Positions 44,646 through 55,780 of a stretch of DNA of 64,000 bases are shown piece after piece. The stretch is taken from NCBI GenBank assembly GCA_963082975.1, contig OY720350.1, positions 43,055,851 through 43,119,850 of the forward strand. Direction: 5' to 3'. The notes below the pieces were generated by a model. It was not told where the DNA came from. It did no database searches and saw only the letters and a program-made list of their open reading frames with translations. Source of the stretch: Labia minor. Its lineage: Eukaryota > Arthropoda > Insecta > Dermaptera > Spongiphoridae. Numbering within the stretch: position 1 is the stretch's first letter; each line of letters begins with the position of its first letter. The position numbers were made by a program, and so were the translations under genes.

Positions 44646-45356
44646 TTCCAGATTACGTCAATTCTCAGATTAGCAAAACCCGGTATATTCACGAGCGAGA
44701 CATGTCTTATGTGCCTCTGAGAGGACCCACCTCTCCTACGCTTCATATTAGTAAAAATTTGGAACTCATATTTATACTACGCTTTGAAAAATTAGAAAAA
44801 CCAATCAAATCAAAGTTTTTCATTTTATTAAAATTTTCGACTAAACTGTGTAAATGGTGACCAAGACCACTCCATTGACTATAATTTTAGCCAGATTCTA
44901 AATAAAATTGATTTTTTGTATCATTAAAAGGAAATTTTTAATTAATTTTAATATTGGTTTATTTTTACAGTTCAACAAAAATCTTGCCTCATAACAACAG
45001 ATAAAACCTATACGAATCGATTCATCATGAAACGTAGATTGATTTTCACTACTATTATATAATTTTACGGTGCTTCGTTGATTAAATATTAATTATTGAA
45101 TTTTGACAGATTGAAAAGATTTGCCGCCATCTTGGCCCCCTCCGCCACCTCTTCTCATCTCCCTCCCACCCTCCCTCCTGGCCTGCCGGTGAGCCTCGAG
45201 CGCTTTTAGTTCGCATTCCCTTACCAGTCGAAGACGTTGATCGGCGTCACCACCGAAATCATCCCTCAATCAAGAATTAATTGTAAATTTATTTATTCCT
45301 ATTAATTTAAATGAAGTTTAATAAATTTTAGAAAAGATTCAAATAAAAATTTAATT

Positions 45357-46062
45357 TTATAAAATATAGATTTTTAACTTTTTATCATCATCATGCATTG
45401 GAATAATAGTTAATAAATAATTCTTCTGTAACCAACATATATCATCGAAAACCATTCTAATAAAAACACATAATTGTGTAGTACCCATATAGTCCATAGA
45501 TTCGTCAAACTGCAATGATAAGAAAACGCATTTATTAATATTTTCATGTAAAATGTCTTCAAGATTTCGGCATATTCCTTCTGTTCCACGGATAACTGTA
45601 TTTCGCGATAACGACATATTTTTGATTGATGTCATTATTTCAGATTTATTTTTAAAATTCTGAAACAATTCTCCAGCATTAATGAACACCTCTTTCCATA
45701 TTTCCCCATCCTGAAACGTTTTGTTGTGTCTAAACAAAGTTTCAGCAACTTTAAATGAAGCAATCGTAGCTGTCTTCGAATTTGTATTGTATTTTGAAAA
45801 ACTATTTTGTTGTGCAGTTATTTGTGCCTTCAGTTGTTAGACTTTTGCTTTTCTTAACGCAGTGCCACGTGGATAATCTTCTTCGTAATTTTTATAATTT
45901 GTTAGATAATGTCTTTTAACGGTTTCTTTCTTAGACAAAGCTACTGTTGCATTGCAATTAAAACAGATTCATTTACATATCTTTCATCATAGTAAAGAAA
46001 TAATCTTCTTCCCATTCACTGTGATGATACGTTTTTTTCCGGCTTGTACTTGGCTTATTCAT
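45357..46062 (-). pseudogene. hAT transposase, N-terminal half (GTF2IRD2-like)
   Basis: The minus strand starts MNKPSTSRKKTYHHSEWEED then YFFTMMKDM and a stop; several stops follow through the expected BED-finger region. It is then open at 45737-45357: MFRHNKTFQDGEIWKEVFIN, SLSRNTVIRGTEGICRNLED, VFLSLQFDESMDYMGTTQLC, VFIRMVFDD. The SLQFDESMD block holds the first catalytic Asp region of hAT transposases. The last ~9 codons (after HDDDK) come from the inserted repeat D2. It is the missing front half of the protein piece at 37300-37915. Confidence 0.8.
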
Positions 46063-46626
46063 TCTAAAATAATAGGGTTAAATATTATTTTAGAATTTAC
46101 CTACTAAAGATATTATTACGGAATATTTAAAACAATAACTAACATACTTACTTCTGTTCTCTATCACTGACTGTCACTTTACAATCTTTCTAACACACAC
46201 TGATACTGATATGCGCCCTGACTATGTTCCCTACAGAGAAAAAGCAATTTGAGACAAACGGCCACACAGTTACCAACTAGCGCGACAGAGCGCGTTCAGT
46301 ATTACTACATTGTTTATCTTATCAGGATAAATATAAACAGTATGTATGTGTATGTTTCCCAAATAATTTATTATTGTAAGATTAAATTATAGAATTAAGA
46401 ATTTCAAAGATGTATTTAAGTTATAACAAATTGTCCAACTTTGGCTTCGCGGGCTACTTTTAAAGCCTTTGCGGTCGACGTGTTAGCCACCCCTGCTTTA
46501 GAATGTCACGCTTAAAGTCTTCATATGTACTTTAAATTTTATTATAGTATTTTTTATATTTTTTACAATTTCCTCTTGATTTTAATAACCAAATTCATAT
46601 TACCAAGTTTATTTTTATCCATTTTT

Positions 46627-47219
46627 ACGATCTCGTCAAAGATAGTATTGCGATCAAGAAAATTTTCAATGTCGAGATTTTGATGTTTTTATACGTTTTG
46701 AAGGTCCCTGAGTCATTTTCATTAAAGTTTAGAAAAATGTCTGTCTGCTGTGTGTGTGGGGGGGGGGGGGGGTGTATGTAGACAAGATTACGTTCGAGGT
46801 AGAACAGTGAAATTTAGTACATGAGCTTTATTCAAAATTGGTAGTTTTCTATCAACTTTTGAGAAATTACATAGCTCATCCGGAAGAGAGTCTTATCTAC
46901 AAAAAAAAAAAAAAAAAACAAACGGTAAAAATAAAGATATATGTTTGTTAGTTTTTCACATGATTAAAAATTGTATAAAACTGATATATATAGAATTTCA
47001 ACTTGGTTGAATCCCTGAAAGTACCGGAATTTTTTAAATTTTTTAACAGGTTGACTTCCAATCATGCACCAGCAAGTGACGTAGTGCCTTCAACAAAGAG
47101 CCTAATATTATTTATTCATTTTAATTTATAATTTATATAATTAAATTTAATTTAAATATATAATATATGTTAATTAATTCAATTCAAATTTGCGAGATAG
47201 TCGAGTGGAGATACTCCAG
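46627..47219 (+). mobile_element. Helentron-like family A, copy A5
   Basis: Starts ACGATCTCGTCAAAGATAGT after TTTTT and ends GCGAGATAGTCGAGTGGAGA plus TACTCCAG. The microsatellite is partly replaced by a G homopolymer of about 14 (46759-46772). An A homopolymer (46901-46918) replaces part of the core. It shares the GTTGACTTCCAATCATGC... variant with A6. Confidence 0.72.
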
Positions 47220-47957
47220 ATTTTTTTATATTAATGTTAACAATCTAAGAGAATTTTAAAGAAAAGAAAATCTTGATGATAATTTCATCTGGCATTAAGA
47301 CCTGTTTTTGAAAAAATTAAAAAAATATAAAATGATGGAATTATAGAGAAAAAATCAATACATTTCAGATATATACATATTTCAAATATGGAATTCAGTT
47401 TCGCACTGCCATTTTTGTAGGAATGTGTTTATTGGACTCAAGACACCTTGTTAAAAATTAGAATTTATATTTTTTCTCAATATATAGATTTCCCTTTTAT
47501 ATAATATATCTGATAAAAAAATAATTCAATAAAATAAAATATTCTCCTTAAAAAAAAAATTCAATAAAAGGATTAAAAAAAGTGTCATTAATTTTAAATA
47601 GATCCTAATTAGAAATGTTATTTCGAGAGTGCTTTCAATTTCATCCATAAATAAATCTACCCAGCAGAATCAATAAGCTTTACACCACCACGACTATAAA
47701 TACAATAATTTTGGCTAAATCAATACAATAGCTCTTTATACCCTATGGCCATAATTGAATTAAAAACATTAAAAACATACTCAGATAAAAATATAACCAT
47801 CTATCAAAATTTTTAAAAAAATATATTTTATTAATTTCATCTTATTTATCTACTATTTTAGACAATTAATTCTATATAAAAATTTCTTCATAATGAAATA
47901 ATATTATGTTATCATATTGAAGCTTGCCGCATTTATTTTTGTAACATTTTTCTTTTT
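47220..47957. other. AT-rich intergenic DNA, no gene seen
   Basis: No frame, repeat or structure of note. Confidence 0.5.
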
Positions 47958-48582
47958 GCCGACCGACGATAGTAAGGGAGGTATTGTTTTCACACCAAAT
48001 TTCACATGGGGAGATTTTTACATATCTCTACGAATCATGCATTTTCTTAACAGAAAAAAGTATTTTTAGCATGATGTCTGTCCGTCCGTCCGTCTGTCCT
48101 TATAGATGTGTACAGCTCGAACGGCTCGACAGATTTTGATGAAATTTGGTGTATTTAATAAATGCATCAGTATGATGAATTGATCAACTTTTGGTGCAAA
48201 TCCGGTAACCGGAAGAGATAGTATTAACGATCGACGATAGGAAGGGAAGGGTTATTTTCACACCAAATTTCACATGAGGAGATTTTTTACATATCATGCA
48301 CTTTGTATTGGTTTTATCCTCGAGAAATATCATCTTTATTAGTTTTTTCTTAATTTAAAATTATATGACGTCATCCAGTCATTCATGACGACACAGCCTA
48401 GTCTTACATATATATTATAAATAAAATAAAATTAAAAATGTTTATATTTATTATTTATGTATCCATATCTGTTTTTTATTACATTAATAGATATATTAAA
48501 ATTATTTGAAATTGTTTCTGTAGCTGGAAATTAATTTACTTCAAATCGTCGGTTGGTTCGGACCTGGCCACAGGTCAACTTA
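47958..48582 (+). mobile_element. Helentron-like family B, copy B3
   Basis: Starts CCGACCGACGATAG and ends GACCTGGCCACAGGTCAACTT. GTCC microsatellite at 48076-48098. The first TGACGTCA (48366) is intact; the second has mutated to TGACGACA. The core is otherwise the same as B4 and B5. Confidence 0.74.
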
Positions 48583-48694
48583 TTTTAATATTTTATATAA
48601 CTTATACCATAATCTATGATATTATTTTGTTTATATATAATTTTATCTTCATTAAACATATTTTTATTCGCGATATAGATGTATGGTATGGTTC

Positions 48695-49140
48695 AAATTA
48701 TTAATATTTTATATTCGGATTTCCCATTTATTGGAGGTTTTAGAGGAAGAGAAAGCCCCACCCCCGCCACTTATTCCCCTCCCTATTAATCAATTTAAGA
48801 TATATATATTATATATAATATGAGTAAATGGAAGAAATACCATTAGTTTTTTGTTATTTAAATTTAAAATAAAAATATTGTAATCACAATTTGATAAAAC
48901 TTTATGAAAATTGATATAAATAAAGGATCTGTGATCTTTAGATCTACTAATAATTTCTACATTAACTTAAATATTAATAATATTAAATATTAATATTTAT
49001 TATCTATTATTTTATGATTGCATAAGTAATTAAAAATAAAATTGAAAAATTAATCATTTATAATTTTTATATGAAGTTCAATATATCTACATGAAGAGGG
49101 GGGGGGGGAGAATCTTAATACTGTTATAATCGGCAATAAT
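48695..49140 (+). repeat. Left arm of a ~440-bp inverted duplication
   Basis: Reverse complement of 54462-54896 with a few per cent of differences and small gaps, mainly in the G/C run (49096-49108 against 54496-54505). Contains a GAAAGCCCCACCCCCGCC block, low-complexity AT and ATCGGCAATAAT at the inner edge. No open frame. Confidence 0.88.
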
Positions 49141-49594
49141 ACATAAAGGGACAAATATTTCTTAAGAAAGGGTGCGGGTGAATTCCCAATCCCTCACGTC
49201 ACAATAACATGGAAACTTGTTCAATGTCTATTGATTCGTTATAAAATGTCCCTAGCTTAAAAAAAAATTCAGACTGATAAAAAAAAGAAAGTTTTGACAT
49301 TCTTGTTAGAATCTGAACACGTCTATGACATGCTTGCACCAGAGAATATGTTATCTCAATAACTGGATGAAAAAGATAGATATACTCGTACACATATTTG
49401 ACTCATCTAATCACGTTTCAGATAAAACTGTGTTTGTAAGTTCTATTTCTTCTAGTTTAGCACTCTGATTTGGAAAGGACTAAGAAAAAAATGAATTATG
49501 ATTTCATTAGAAGGTATTCTATTCTAAAACACCTTTAATGTAAATATAATACTTACTTAGAGACGTTTGGTCGTTTGAAACATTTTCAATTCTT

Positions 49595-49620
<26 letters not shown>
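49141..49620. other. Non-coding DNA between inverted repeat and A6
   Basis: A 64-residue minus frame (49199-49393) has no recognised similarity. An A run of about 25 bases (49595-49619) abuts the 3' end of A6; on the element strand this is the T run following CTCCAGA. Confidence 0.45.
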
Positions 49621-49628
<8 letters not shown>

Positions 49629-50075
49629 ACTCCACTCGACTATCTCGCAAATTTAAATTGGATTAATTAACATATATTATATTTAAATTAAATTTAATTA
49701 ATTATAAATTATAAATTAATAAATAATACATATTAAACCAGCGCGTGTTTGGCTCTTTGTTGATGGCATCACGTCACTTGCTGGCGCGTTATTTGGAGTC
49801 AACCTGTTAAAAAATTAATTCCGGTACTTTCAGGGATTCAACCAAGTTGAAATTCTATATATAGCAGTTTTATACAATTTTTAATCATGTGAAAAACTAT
49901 CAAACATATATCTTTAATTTTACCGTCAGTTTAGGGGAAAAAAGATAAAAATTGGTAGATAATGAATCTCTTCCGGATGAGCTATGTAATTTCTCAAAAG
50001 TTGATAGAAAACTACGAATTTTGAATAATGTCCGTGTACCAAATTTCATGATTCTAGCTCAAACCGTGGCGAGAT
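49621..50075 (-). mobile_element. Helentron-like family A, copy A6 (deleted)
   Basis: The minus-strand 3' part is complete, with CTGGAGTAACTCCACTCGAC at 49621. The region between CTCAAACCGT and GGCGAGATA (the microsatellite and 5' third) is deleted, leaving 455 bp. Confidence 0.7.
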
Positions 50076-50587
50076 ATGAATAAACATTTAATTATTGATA
50101 ATAATAATAAAAAAAATAGGACACGAAATGTTTTACTTTTGCAATTCAAGATAAGGAAATGAAGACACAAAAAGAAAAAAACCAAAAAACCAAAAAGTGA
50201 TGCCACAAGTGAAACCATTGAAAATATTAAGACTTTGTGCTCAGTACTGTGGGTTAACGCATACCTCTGATGAAATAATTCAAATTTGGAATGTTAAGTA
50301 AAGCCCTACTACAAATATGTTATGTATGAAATATTTGAAGGACCGGATCAATTAATATTTTGGAATAGGTCTAATAGAGCGGTGCACAACTTAACCATCC
50401 TGCTGACAAGGAACAGATAATGAAAAAAATTACAAAGTATGAAGATCTTATTAAAAATAACTCGAAACCATATTATGAAATTTGAAAAAGTTATACTTGC
50501 CAAATTGGGTCTTTAAAAGAAGTTCCTGATCTTATAAATGTGCAATAATATCTTAATTAGGGTATTGTCCTGTTGGATAGAATTATT
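50076..50587. other. Unassigned sequence, possibly a decayed mobile element
   Basis: More complex than its flanks and with short protein-like pieces on the plus strand (KKITKYEDLIKNNSKPYYEI near 50430, then a stop), but no family is recognised and stops are frequent. Confidence 0.3.
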
Positions 50588-51223
50588 ACCGACCGACGAT
50601 AGTAAGGGAGGTATTGTTTTCACACCAAATTTCACATGTGGAGATTTTTACATATCTCCACGAATCATGCATTTTCTAAACAGAAAAAAGTATTTTTAGC
50701 ATTATGTCTGTCCGTCCGTCCGTCTGTCCGTCCGTCTGTCCGTATAGATGTGTACAGCCTGAACGGCTCAACCGATTTTGATGAAATTTGGTATATTTAC
50801 TTAATGCATCAGTGGGATGAATTGATCAACCTTTGGTGCAATTCCGGAAACCGGAAGTGGTAGTATTAGCGATCGACGATAGGAAGGAAAGGGTTATTTT
50901 CACACCAAAGGAGATTTTTTTATATATCACCACGAATCATGCACTTTGTATTGGTTTTATCCTCGAGAAAAATCATATTTATTAGTTTTTTCTTGATTTA
51001 AAATTATATGACGTCATCCAGCCATTCATGACGTCACAGCCTGGTCTTGCATATATATTATAAATAAAATAAAATTAAAAATGTTTATATTTATTATTTA
51101 TGTATCCATATCTTTTTTTATTACATTAATAGATATATTAAAATTATTTGAAATTGTTTCTGTAGCTGGAAATTAATTTATTTCAAACAGTCGGTCGGTT
51201 CGGACCTGGCCACAGGTCAACTT
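50588..51223 (+). mobile_element. Helentron-like family B, copy B4
   Basis: Complete plus-strand copy: ACCGACCGACGATAG at the start; CGGTCGGTTCGGACC, hairpin and AACTT at the end. GTCC/GTCT microsatellite at 50706-50742. Paired TGACGTCA at 51009 and 51029. The 75-residue frame at 50636 spans the microsatellite and is not a gene. Confidence 0.76.
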
Positions 51224-51262
51224 ATTTTTTCTTCCGTTTCGACAGAACCTGTTCTTCGAAGA

Positions 51263-51605
51263 CAGAGGTGTCCAAATTTTTTGCCGCAATGGACGGATTG
51301 GATTTAATTATTTGCGCAATATCACATGAATATGCAAATTGAAAAACCTCAGTATGATTATGATAGCATTAAATTTTATTTATTTTATATATTTATTTAT
51401 AGCAGTTCATTATAAATACACTAATACTAAACAAATATGATTCAATTATTATGTAATTGTATAATATTTTACATAATTAAATAAAATTATTTATAAAAAT
51501 TTGTTTGTTTTTTTTTACTTTTGATCTGCATAAAATAATATTTTTTCTAAAATTCTTGGAGAACAAAATAAAATCAACTAGCGGACAATAGTTTGGTCAC
51601 CTCTG
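51263..51605. mobile_element. hAT-type MITE
   Basis: Ends CAGAGGTGTCCAAATTTTTT and ...AGTTTGGTCACCTCTG form an imperfect ~20-bp terminal inverted repeat. Flanking octamers (TTCGAAGA and CCCTAAGG) agree at only four positions, so the duplication is not clear. AT-rich core, no protein. Confidence 0.7.
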
Positions 51606-52079
51606 CCCTAAGGCGTAGGTGAAATTATATTAATACTATAAGTAATGCTGAGAAAGTACAATAATAATAATATATGTTCATATTATATTATTTAGTTAAA
51701 TCTTTTGGGAGCTATAAATAATCATTAAAAAAAAGTTGCGATTATAATAAAATGAGAAATCAAAATAATAAATATCTCTCCTGTGAAAAAATTTTAATTA
51801 TGGATTAGGAAGGTTAAAATCAAATAATAAACCTTCCTGTTTCTTTTTTTTTATTTTAATTCCGGTATCCTTCTTCAAAGACAATTTTATTGTATTATTT
51901 ATTTTATTTTATTGATAATTCTCAATGAAATTGAAATACTCTCAATTATAATCATACATTTAAAAGTATCATTATCATAATTGTAAAAATTATAATATGT
52001 GTCTCAAAGAAAAAAAAATTATTAAGAAACTCACCTTTTTTAGATGTATAATAAGTAAGACTTATACGTAGATATATTA
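51606..52079. other. AT-rich intergenic DNA, no gene seen
   Basis: Simple sequence only. Confidence 0.5.
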
Positions 52080-52549
52080 GGACAGGTCAATAAGTCCGTG
52101 ACTTTTGGAATAAAACACAGGTTTTTGGATTAAAAAATTATTTTTAACATAGCTCTATACACCTCGTCCAACGTTTCTCCAATTTTTTTTATCCCTTCCA
52201 AAAATTAAGATTTGTCGAGGACATCAAAATAAATTTGTGTGTGAGATGATTTCATCGTCGGAGTCCAATCTCTTTCTGCCGAGCCATTTCTTCAGGTTTG
52301 GAAACAAGAACTAGTCACTCGGGGCGGATGAGGGAGCAATTCGTATCCCAATTCATGGAAATTCACTTTTTCTATTTTCTTCTCAAATCACGAGGTAGTC
52401 TTCTATAATCGATGTCAAACAAAAACTAAAAGACCCAGCTGGTTCAAATTTCAACAGAAGTCAGCTGATAGTTGCCTACTGACAGGAGCAGTGTTGCCAT
52501 TTCATTTAATAGACGGGAAATTCAAAAAGTCACGAACTTATTTAACTTC
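52080..52549 (-). mobile_element. Internally deleted mariner element
   Basis: Ends GGTCAATAAGTCCGTGACTT and its imperfect reverse complement (AAAAAGTCACGAACTTATTT) at about 52523-52545. The minus strand joins the 5' leader (same as 22009-22245) directly to the transposase C-terminus: FLFPNLKKWLGRKRLDSDDE, IISHTNLF, then a shifted LEGIKKIGETLDEVYRAMLK. The DDD core is deleted. Same family as the remnant at 22009-22940. Confidence 0.8.
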
Positions 52550-53070
52550 CATCTTATTTTGTTAATTAAAAAAAAAAATCTTTTTATAAATTTATAATGA
52601 TGTGCATAATGATTTTTAAAAAGAATAGAATAAAAGAATCAAATAAATTTTGATTCTGACCACTATAAATACGAACCAATATATATTAATGAATTGAAGA
52701 GTATAGTTGAAATCACGATTGTTTTAAAATGAAATTATCTTTTGATATACCAATGGATAATCGAATAGGCACTCAGTCAATTCAATTAAACAGGAAAGTG
52801 AAAGTTTTATGATTATTTTATAATAATGTCCAATGATTTTCTCATGAGTGATAATGCGTGAGTGAAATAAACTGGCTGAGTGGATTGATTGATATCGTAA
52901 TTACAATACAATGATTTTCAAGTTAATTAACGAAAATACTCGATTTGATTAGGATAATAAGCAGGGAGAGTTTGAAACGAAACACACTCCTCAATATTTC
53001 TATTATTATTAGGGGAAATAAAGAAAGAACTTCAAACTTTTACCAACTTCAATCCTGCCTTCTTTTTTAA
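52550..53070. other. Non-coding single-copy DNA
   Basis: No frame or repeat. Slightly more complex at 52690-52990 (TTGATTGATATCGTAATTAC), comparable with the weaker islands. Confidence 0.35.
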
Positions 53071-53077
53071 TTATTAA

Positions 53078-53312
53078 CACACTATGAGCGGGGCGGGTAT
53101 TTGTACCCGTTGCGGGGACTGCCACTTATATAAGCGGGGCGGGTTTTTATACCCGTTGCCACTTATATGAGGGATATATATTAGTTATTGTTTAAAATAA
53201 GTAATTTTAAGTGACACAAGGGAGAATATATATTATATAAGTGGCAACGGGTATAAATACCCGCCACGCTTATAAGTGGACGGGTACAAATACCCGTCTC
53301 GCTCATAGTGTG
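53078..53312. mobile_element. piggyBac-like MITE with TTAA duplication
   Basis: Exactly flanked by TTAA (53074-53077 and 53313-53316). Terminal repeats CACACTATGAGCGGG / CCGTCTCGCTCATAGTGTG. The interior repeats GGCGGGTATTTGTACCCGT-type palindromes: ACCCGTT-GCCACTTATAT occurs on both sides in opposite orientation, so most of the 235 bp folds back. No protein. Confidence 0.85.
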
Positions 53313-53339
53313 TTAATTGTTCAATAATTGCATTTTATA

Positions 53340-53700
53340 GATAATTTAATGAATATATAAATTCTAGAAATGATTGTGTGTATCTACTATCATTAATTGG
53401 CAAATCACTTTTACTATTTACGATTTTGTCCATTTTGCAATCCTTCCACCTTGTTGTTTATACATTGAAGGGTGGGCTAAGTTCACAAATCCACAGTCTA
53501 AAGATGCATTATGGGGGCTGCCCTTTGGCAAACATCTCTCCATCTATCTATGTATTTCTCTTTGCATGCTGACATCATGTTTATATTTACTCATCATTAC
53601 TCATGAGCACTTTGCCTTATGCCGCATTTTGGGTTTGACTTCTAAGGTTACGACTTATTTTATCCATCATATATAATCCTCTCTCTCATACACCTTCTCT
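53340..53700. other. GC-richer single-copy island 7
   Basis: Mixed-composition unique sequence with ATTAATTGG, TATGCATTATGG-like and TTTGCATGCTGACATCATG motifs. Two overlapping plus frames (100 and 64 residues) in different phases cover it, and neither resembles a known protein. A regulatory role is inference. Confidence 0.3.
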
Positions 53701-54461
53701 CTCTTCGATTCCGATAATAGATTCCATTCAAGTTTATTGAAAATAAACCAATCGGAAATTAACTATCGATTTGATGGTAAAAAAAAAATTATCGTAATAT
53801 AATAACTTTTTGAAATCAATTTATTAAAATCTTGATAAATGGATAGATATTTTATAATGAGAAAATTGGATGTTTTTTTTTCTTTTTCTCTTGACCTTCT
53901 GCTAACACTTCATAAGTTGGAGTTTTTATTTAAATATAAAATATTTTATATATGTCTCTAGAATGTGAAAGATCAAAGTCACAGGTCACTTACATCCAAT
54001 GGATATATCAATAAGATATATATATTGTTCATTATTGCTACTCATATGCATAAAAATAACATAACCAAAGGCCTGAAGAAGGTACTGATACGGAACCAAA
54101 ACATCGACACAGAAAGCGAAGCTAGGGAATTTTATATTTTTAAATGAAATAGAATATATAATAATTTTCTATTAATTTTGAAATAATTATTTGTATTAAT
54201 GTTTCAGCAATAAAATATTATGATTTTTTTATATAAAAGATTTAAAAAAATAAATAAATAACTTAATTTATTATATAATCAATAAAAAATATTTCTATCT
54301 ATTATATTAAAATATAAGTTGGACAAGGTTGGGCAAAAAGTGAATCAAGAAGAGTTCGAAAGTCGATTTTAGACCTTTTGGTGTCGATAGCGCAGAATAT
54401 ATGCGAAGGTGGGCTTAAAAAATAGGAAAAAAATTAGACCGTACGTTTTATTTAAGAAAAA
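53701..54461. other. AT-rich intergenic DNA, no gene seen
   Basis: Contains GGCCTGAAGAAGGTACTG then ATACGGAACCAAAACATCG (about 54070-54106), a GGT...ACC stem followed by AAAAC like the motif at 40010. A short mixed stretch lies at 54325-54420. No gene. Confidence 0.45.
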
Positions 54462-54896
54462 ATTATTGCCGATTATATCAGTATTAGGATTCTTCCCCCC
54501 CCCCCTTCATGTAGATATATTGAACTTCATATAAAAATTATAAATGATTAATTTTCCAATTTTATTTTTAATTACTTATGCAATCATAAAATAATAGATA
54601 ATAATTATTAATATTTAAGTTAATGTAGAAATTATTAGTATGTATTATAGATCTAAAGATCACAGATCCTTTATTTATATCAATTTTCATAAAGTTTTAT
54701 CAAATTGTGATTACAATATTTTTATTTTAAATTTAAATAACAAAAAACTTATGGTATTTCTTCCATTTACTCATATTTTATATAATATATATATCTTAAA
54801 TTGATTAACGAGGGGAATAAATGGCGGGGGTGGGTCTTCATCTTCCTCTAAAACCTCCAATAAATGGGAAATCAGAATATAAAATATTAATAATTT
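54462..54896 (-). repeat. Right arm of the ~440-bp inverted duplication
   Basis: Reverse complement of 48695-49140. Edges are sharp: inner ATTATTGCCGAT, outer ATATTAATAATTT. The 72-residue minus frame here (54771-54989) straddles the edge and is not a gene. Confidence 0.88.
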
Positions 54897-55369
54897 ATTA
54901 GCGTTATAGATTTTTAATACTATAATAGCATTTATTTTAATTGAAAAATTGAAAGTAATCTCCACTTTTTTAATATATTTTTTTATCATATTAATATTGA
55001 TTGATCATGAATGTTATTAATTTTAACAAAAGAAATGATTTATTCTACTCTCTTCAATTTGTACTAAAATTAAATCTTTAGAAATCTATAAAAACTAAAA
55101 TGACTAAATTACTTGAATATATAATAACATTGTGATTTATTTTGTTGTTAAGCGTGACTACTTAATAGGTTAATATACATGAAAGAAGTATTTGTATGTT
55201 TTCTTAAGTAAAATTGAAAATTACCAGAGAAAGTATTTTCTATTTAAATTCAATTCACTCGTCCAATAATCTTTTATCTCATTTGTTGAGGCGAAAGAAT
55301 AATTTCTTTCAGCTATTAAATCCCCATTTTCATGAATAACGTCCGCTTGCTAAATACCTCATCCCTTTC
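54897..55369. other. AT-rich intergenic DNA, no gene seen
   Basis: No frame or repeat found. Confidence 0.5.
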
Positions 55370-55780
55370 TTTATTTTTTACCCACCCACTCACACCTTCA
55401 TTTCCCATCCGCCCCTACCTTTTATTAGATCGCAATTTGAGTTTATTTCAACAAATCGATGATAACAGGTCCGCTTATTGCAGTTGCCAAGTGGGGCGTT
55501 AAGCCAGAACAGGGGAATCGATAAGGGAAGTGAAAGGGGTGCGAACCCAGAACCCTAAGGGAGTCGGAATCCATTAAGCCCTGGCGTGCATTGAAAACAA
55601 CGCCTCCTCCTTCTTTCAGCCCCCCCCCCCCACACCGATAATGCCTTATGACTTAATTAAACTTTTAACTCCACCTCTAAGACGTTATGCACCACCATAA
55701 AGACATCGCACACCCATCCCCACCCTCCATACTTTTACCTACTCAAAGGTATATACTTTACCTTAACCTTTTGACTTCCT
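55370..55780. other. GC-richer single-copy island 8
   Basis: Pyrimidine-rich edges (CCCACCCACTCACACC, a C run at 55620-55632) enclose a complex core with TAACAGGTCCGCTTATTG, GGGAATCGATAAGGG and CACCACCATAAAGAC. No frame above 60 residues. Single copy here. Candidate regulatory DNA by composition only. Confidence 0.32.

Larger units (their letters stand above)
41955..45383. repeat. Repeat D, copy D2, interrupted by family C insertion
   Basis: 41955-42092 plus 43952-45383 match 35335-36922 throughout. The interruption is family C copy C4. The right end (…GATTTTTAACTTTTTAT) abuts the hAT transposase N-terminal frame, so D2 inserted into that gene. Confidence 0.8.
35006..46494 (-). mobile_element. 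Old hAT element (GTF2IRD2-like group) split by nested insertions
   Basis: Left end CAGGTGTGGCCAAAC... (35006) with GGGGCTACTTTT and TGCGGTCGAC; right end ...GGTCGACGTGTTAGCCACCCCTG (46494) with GGGCTACTTTT. The two are diverged terminal inverted repeats of one element. Flanking octamers TTATAGAG and CTTTAGAA agree at only five positions, as expected of an old duplication. The transposase reads on the minus strand: N-terminal part at 46062-45357, C-terminal part at about 37915-37300, in the right order. Between and around them lie two copies of repeat D, three family C pieces and a retroelement tail. Confidence 0.6.

Noticed and set aside
52320-52500. Protein-like reverse frame as an independent gene
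   Set aside because: Matches the fused leader and C-terminus of the deleted mariner family, with stops and a frameshift.
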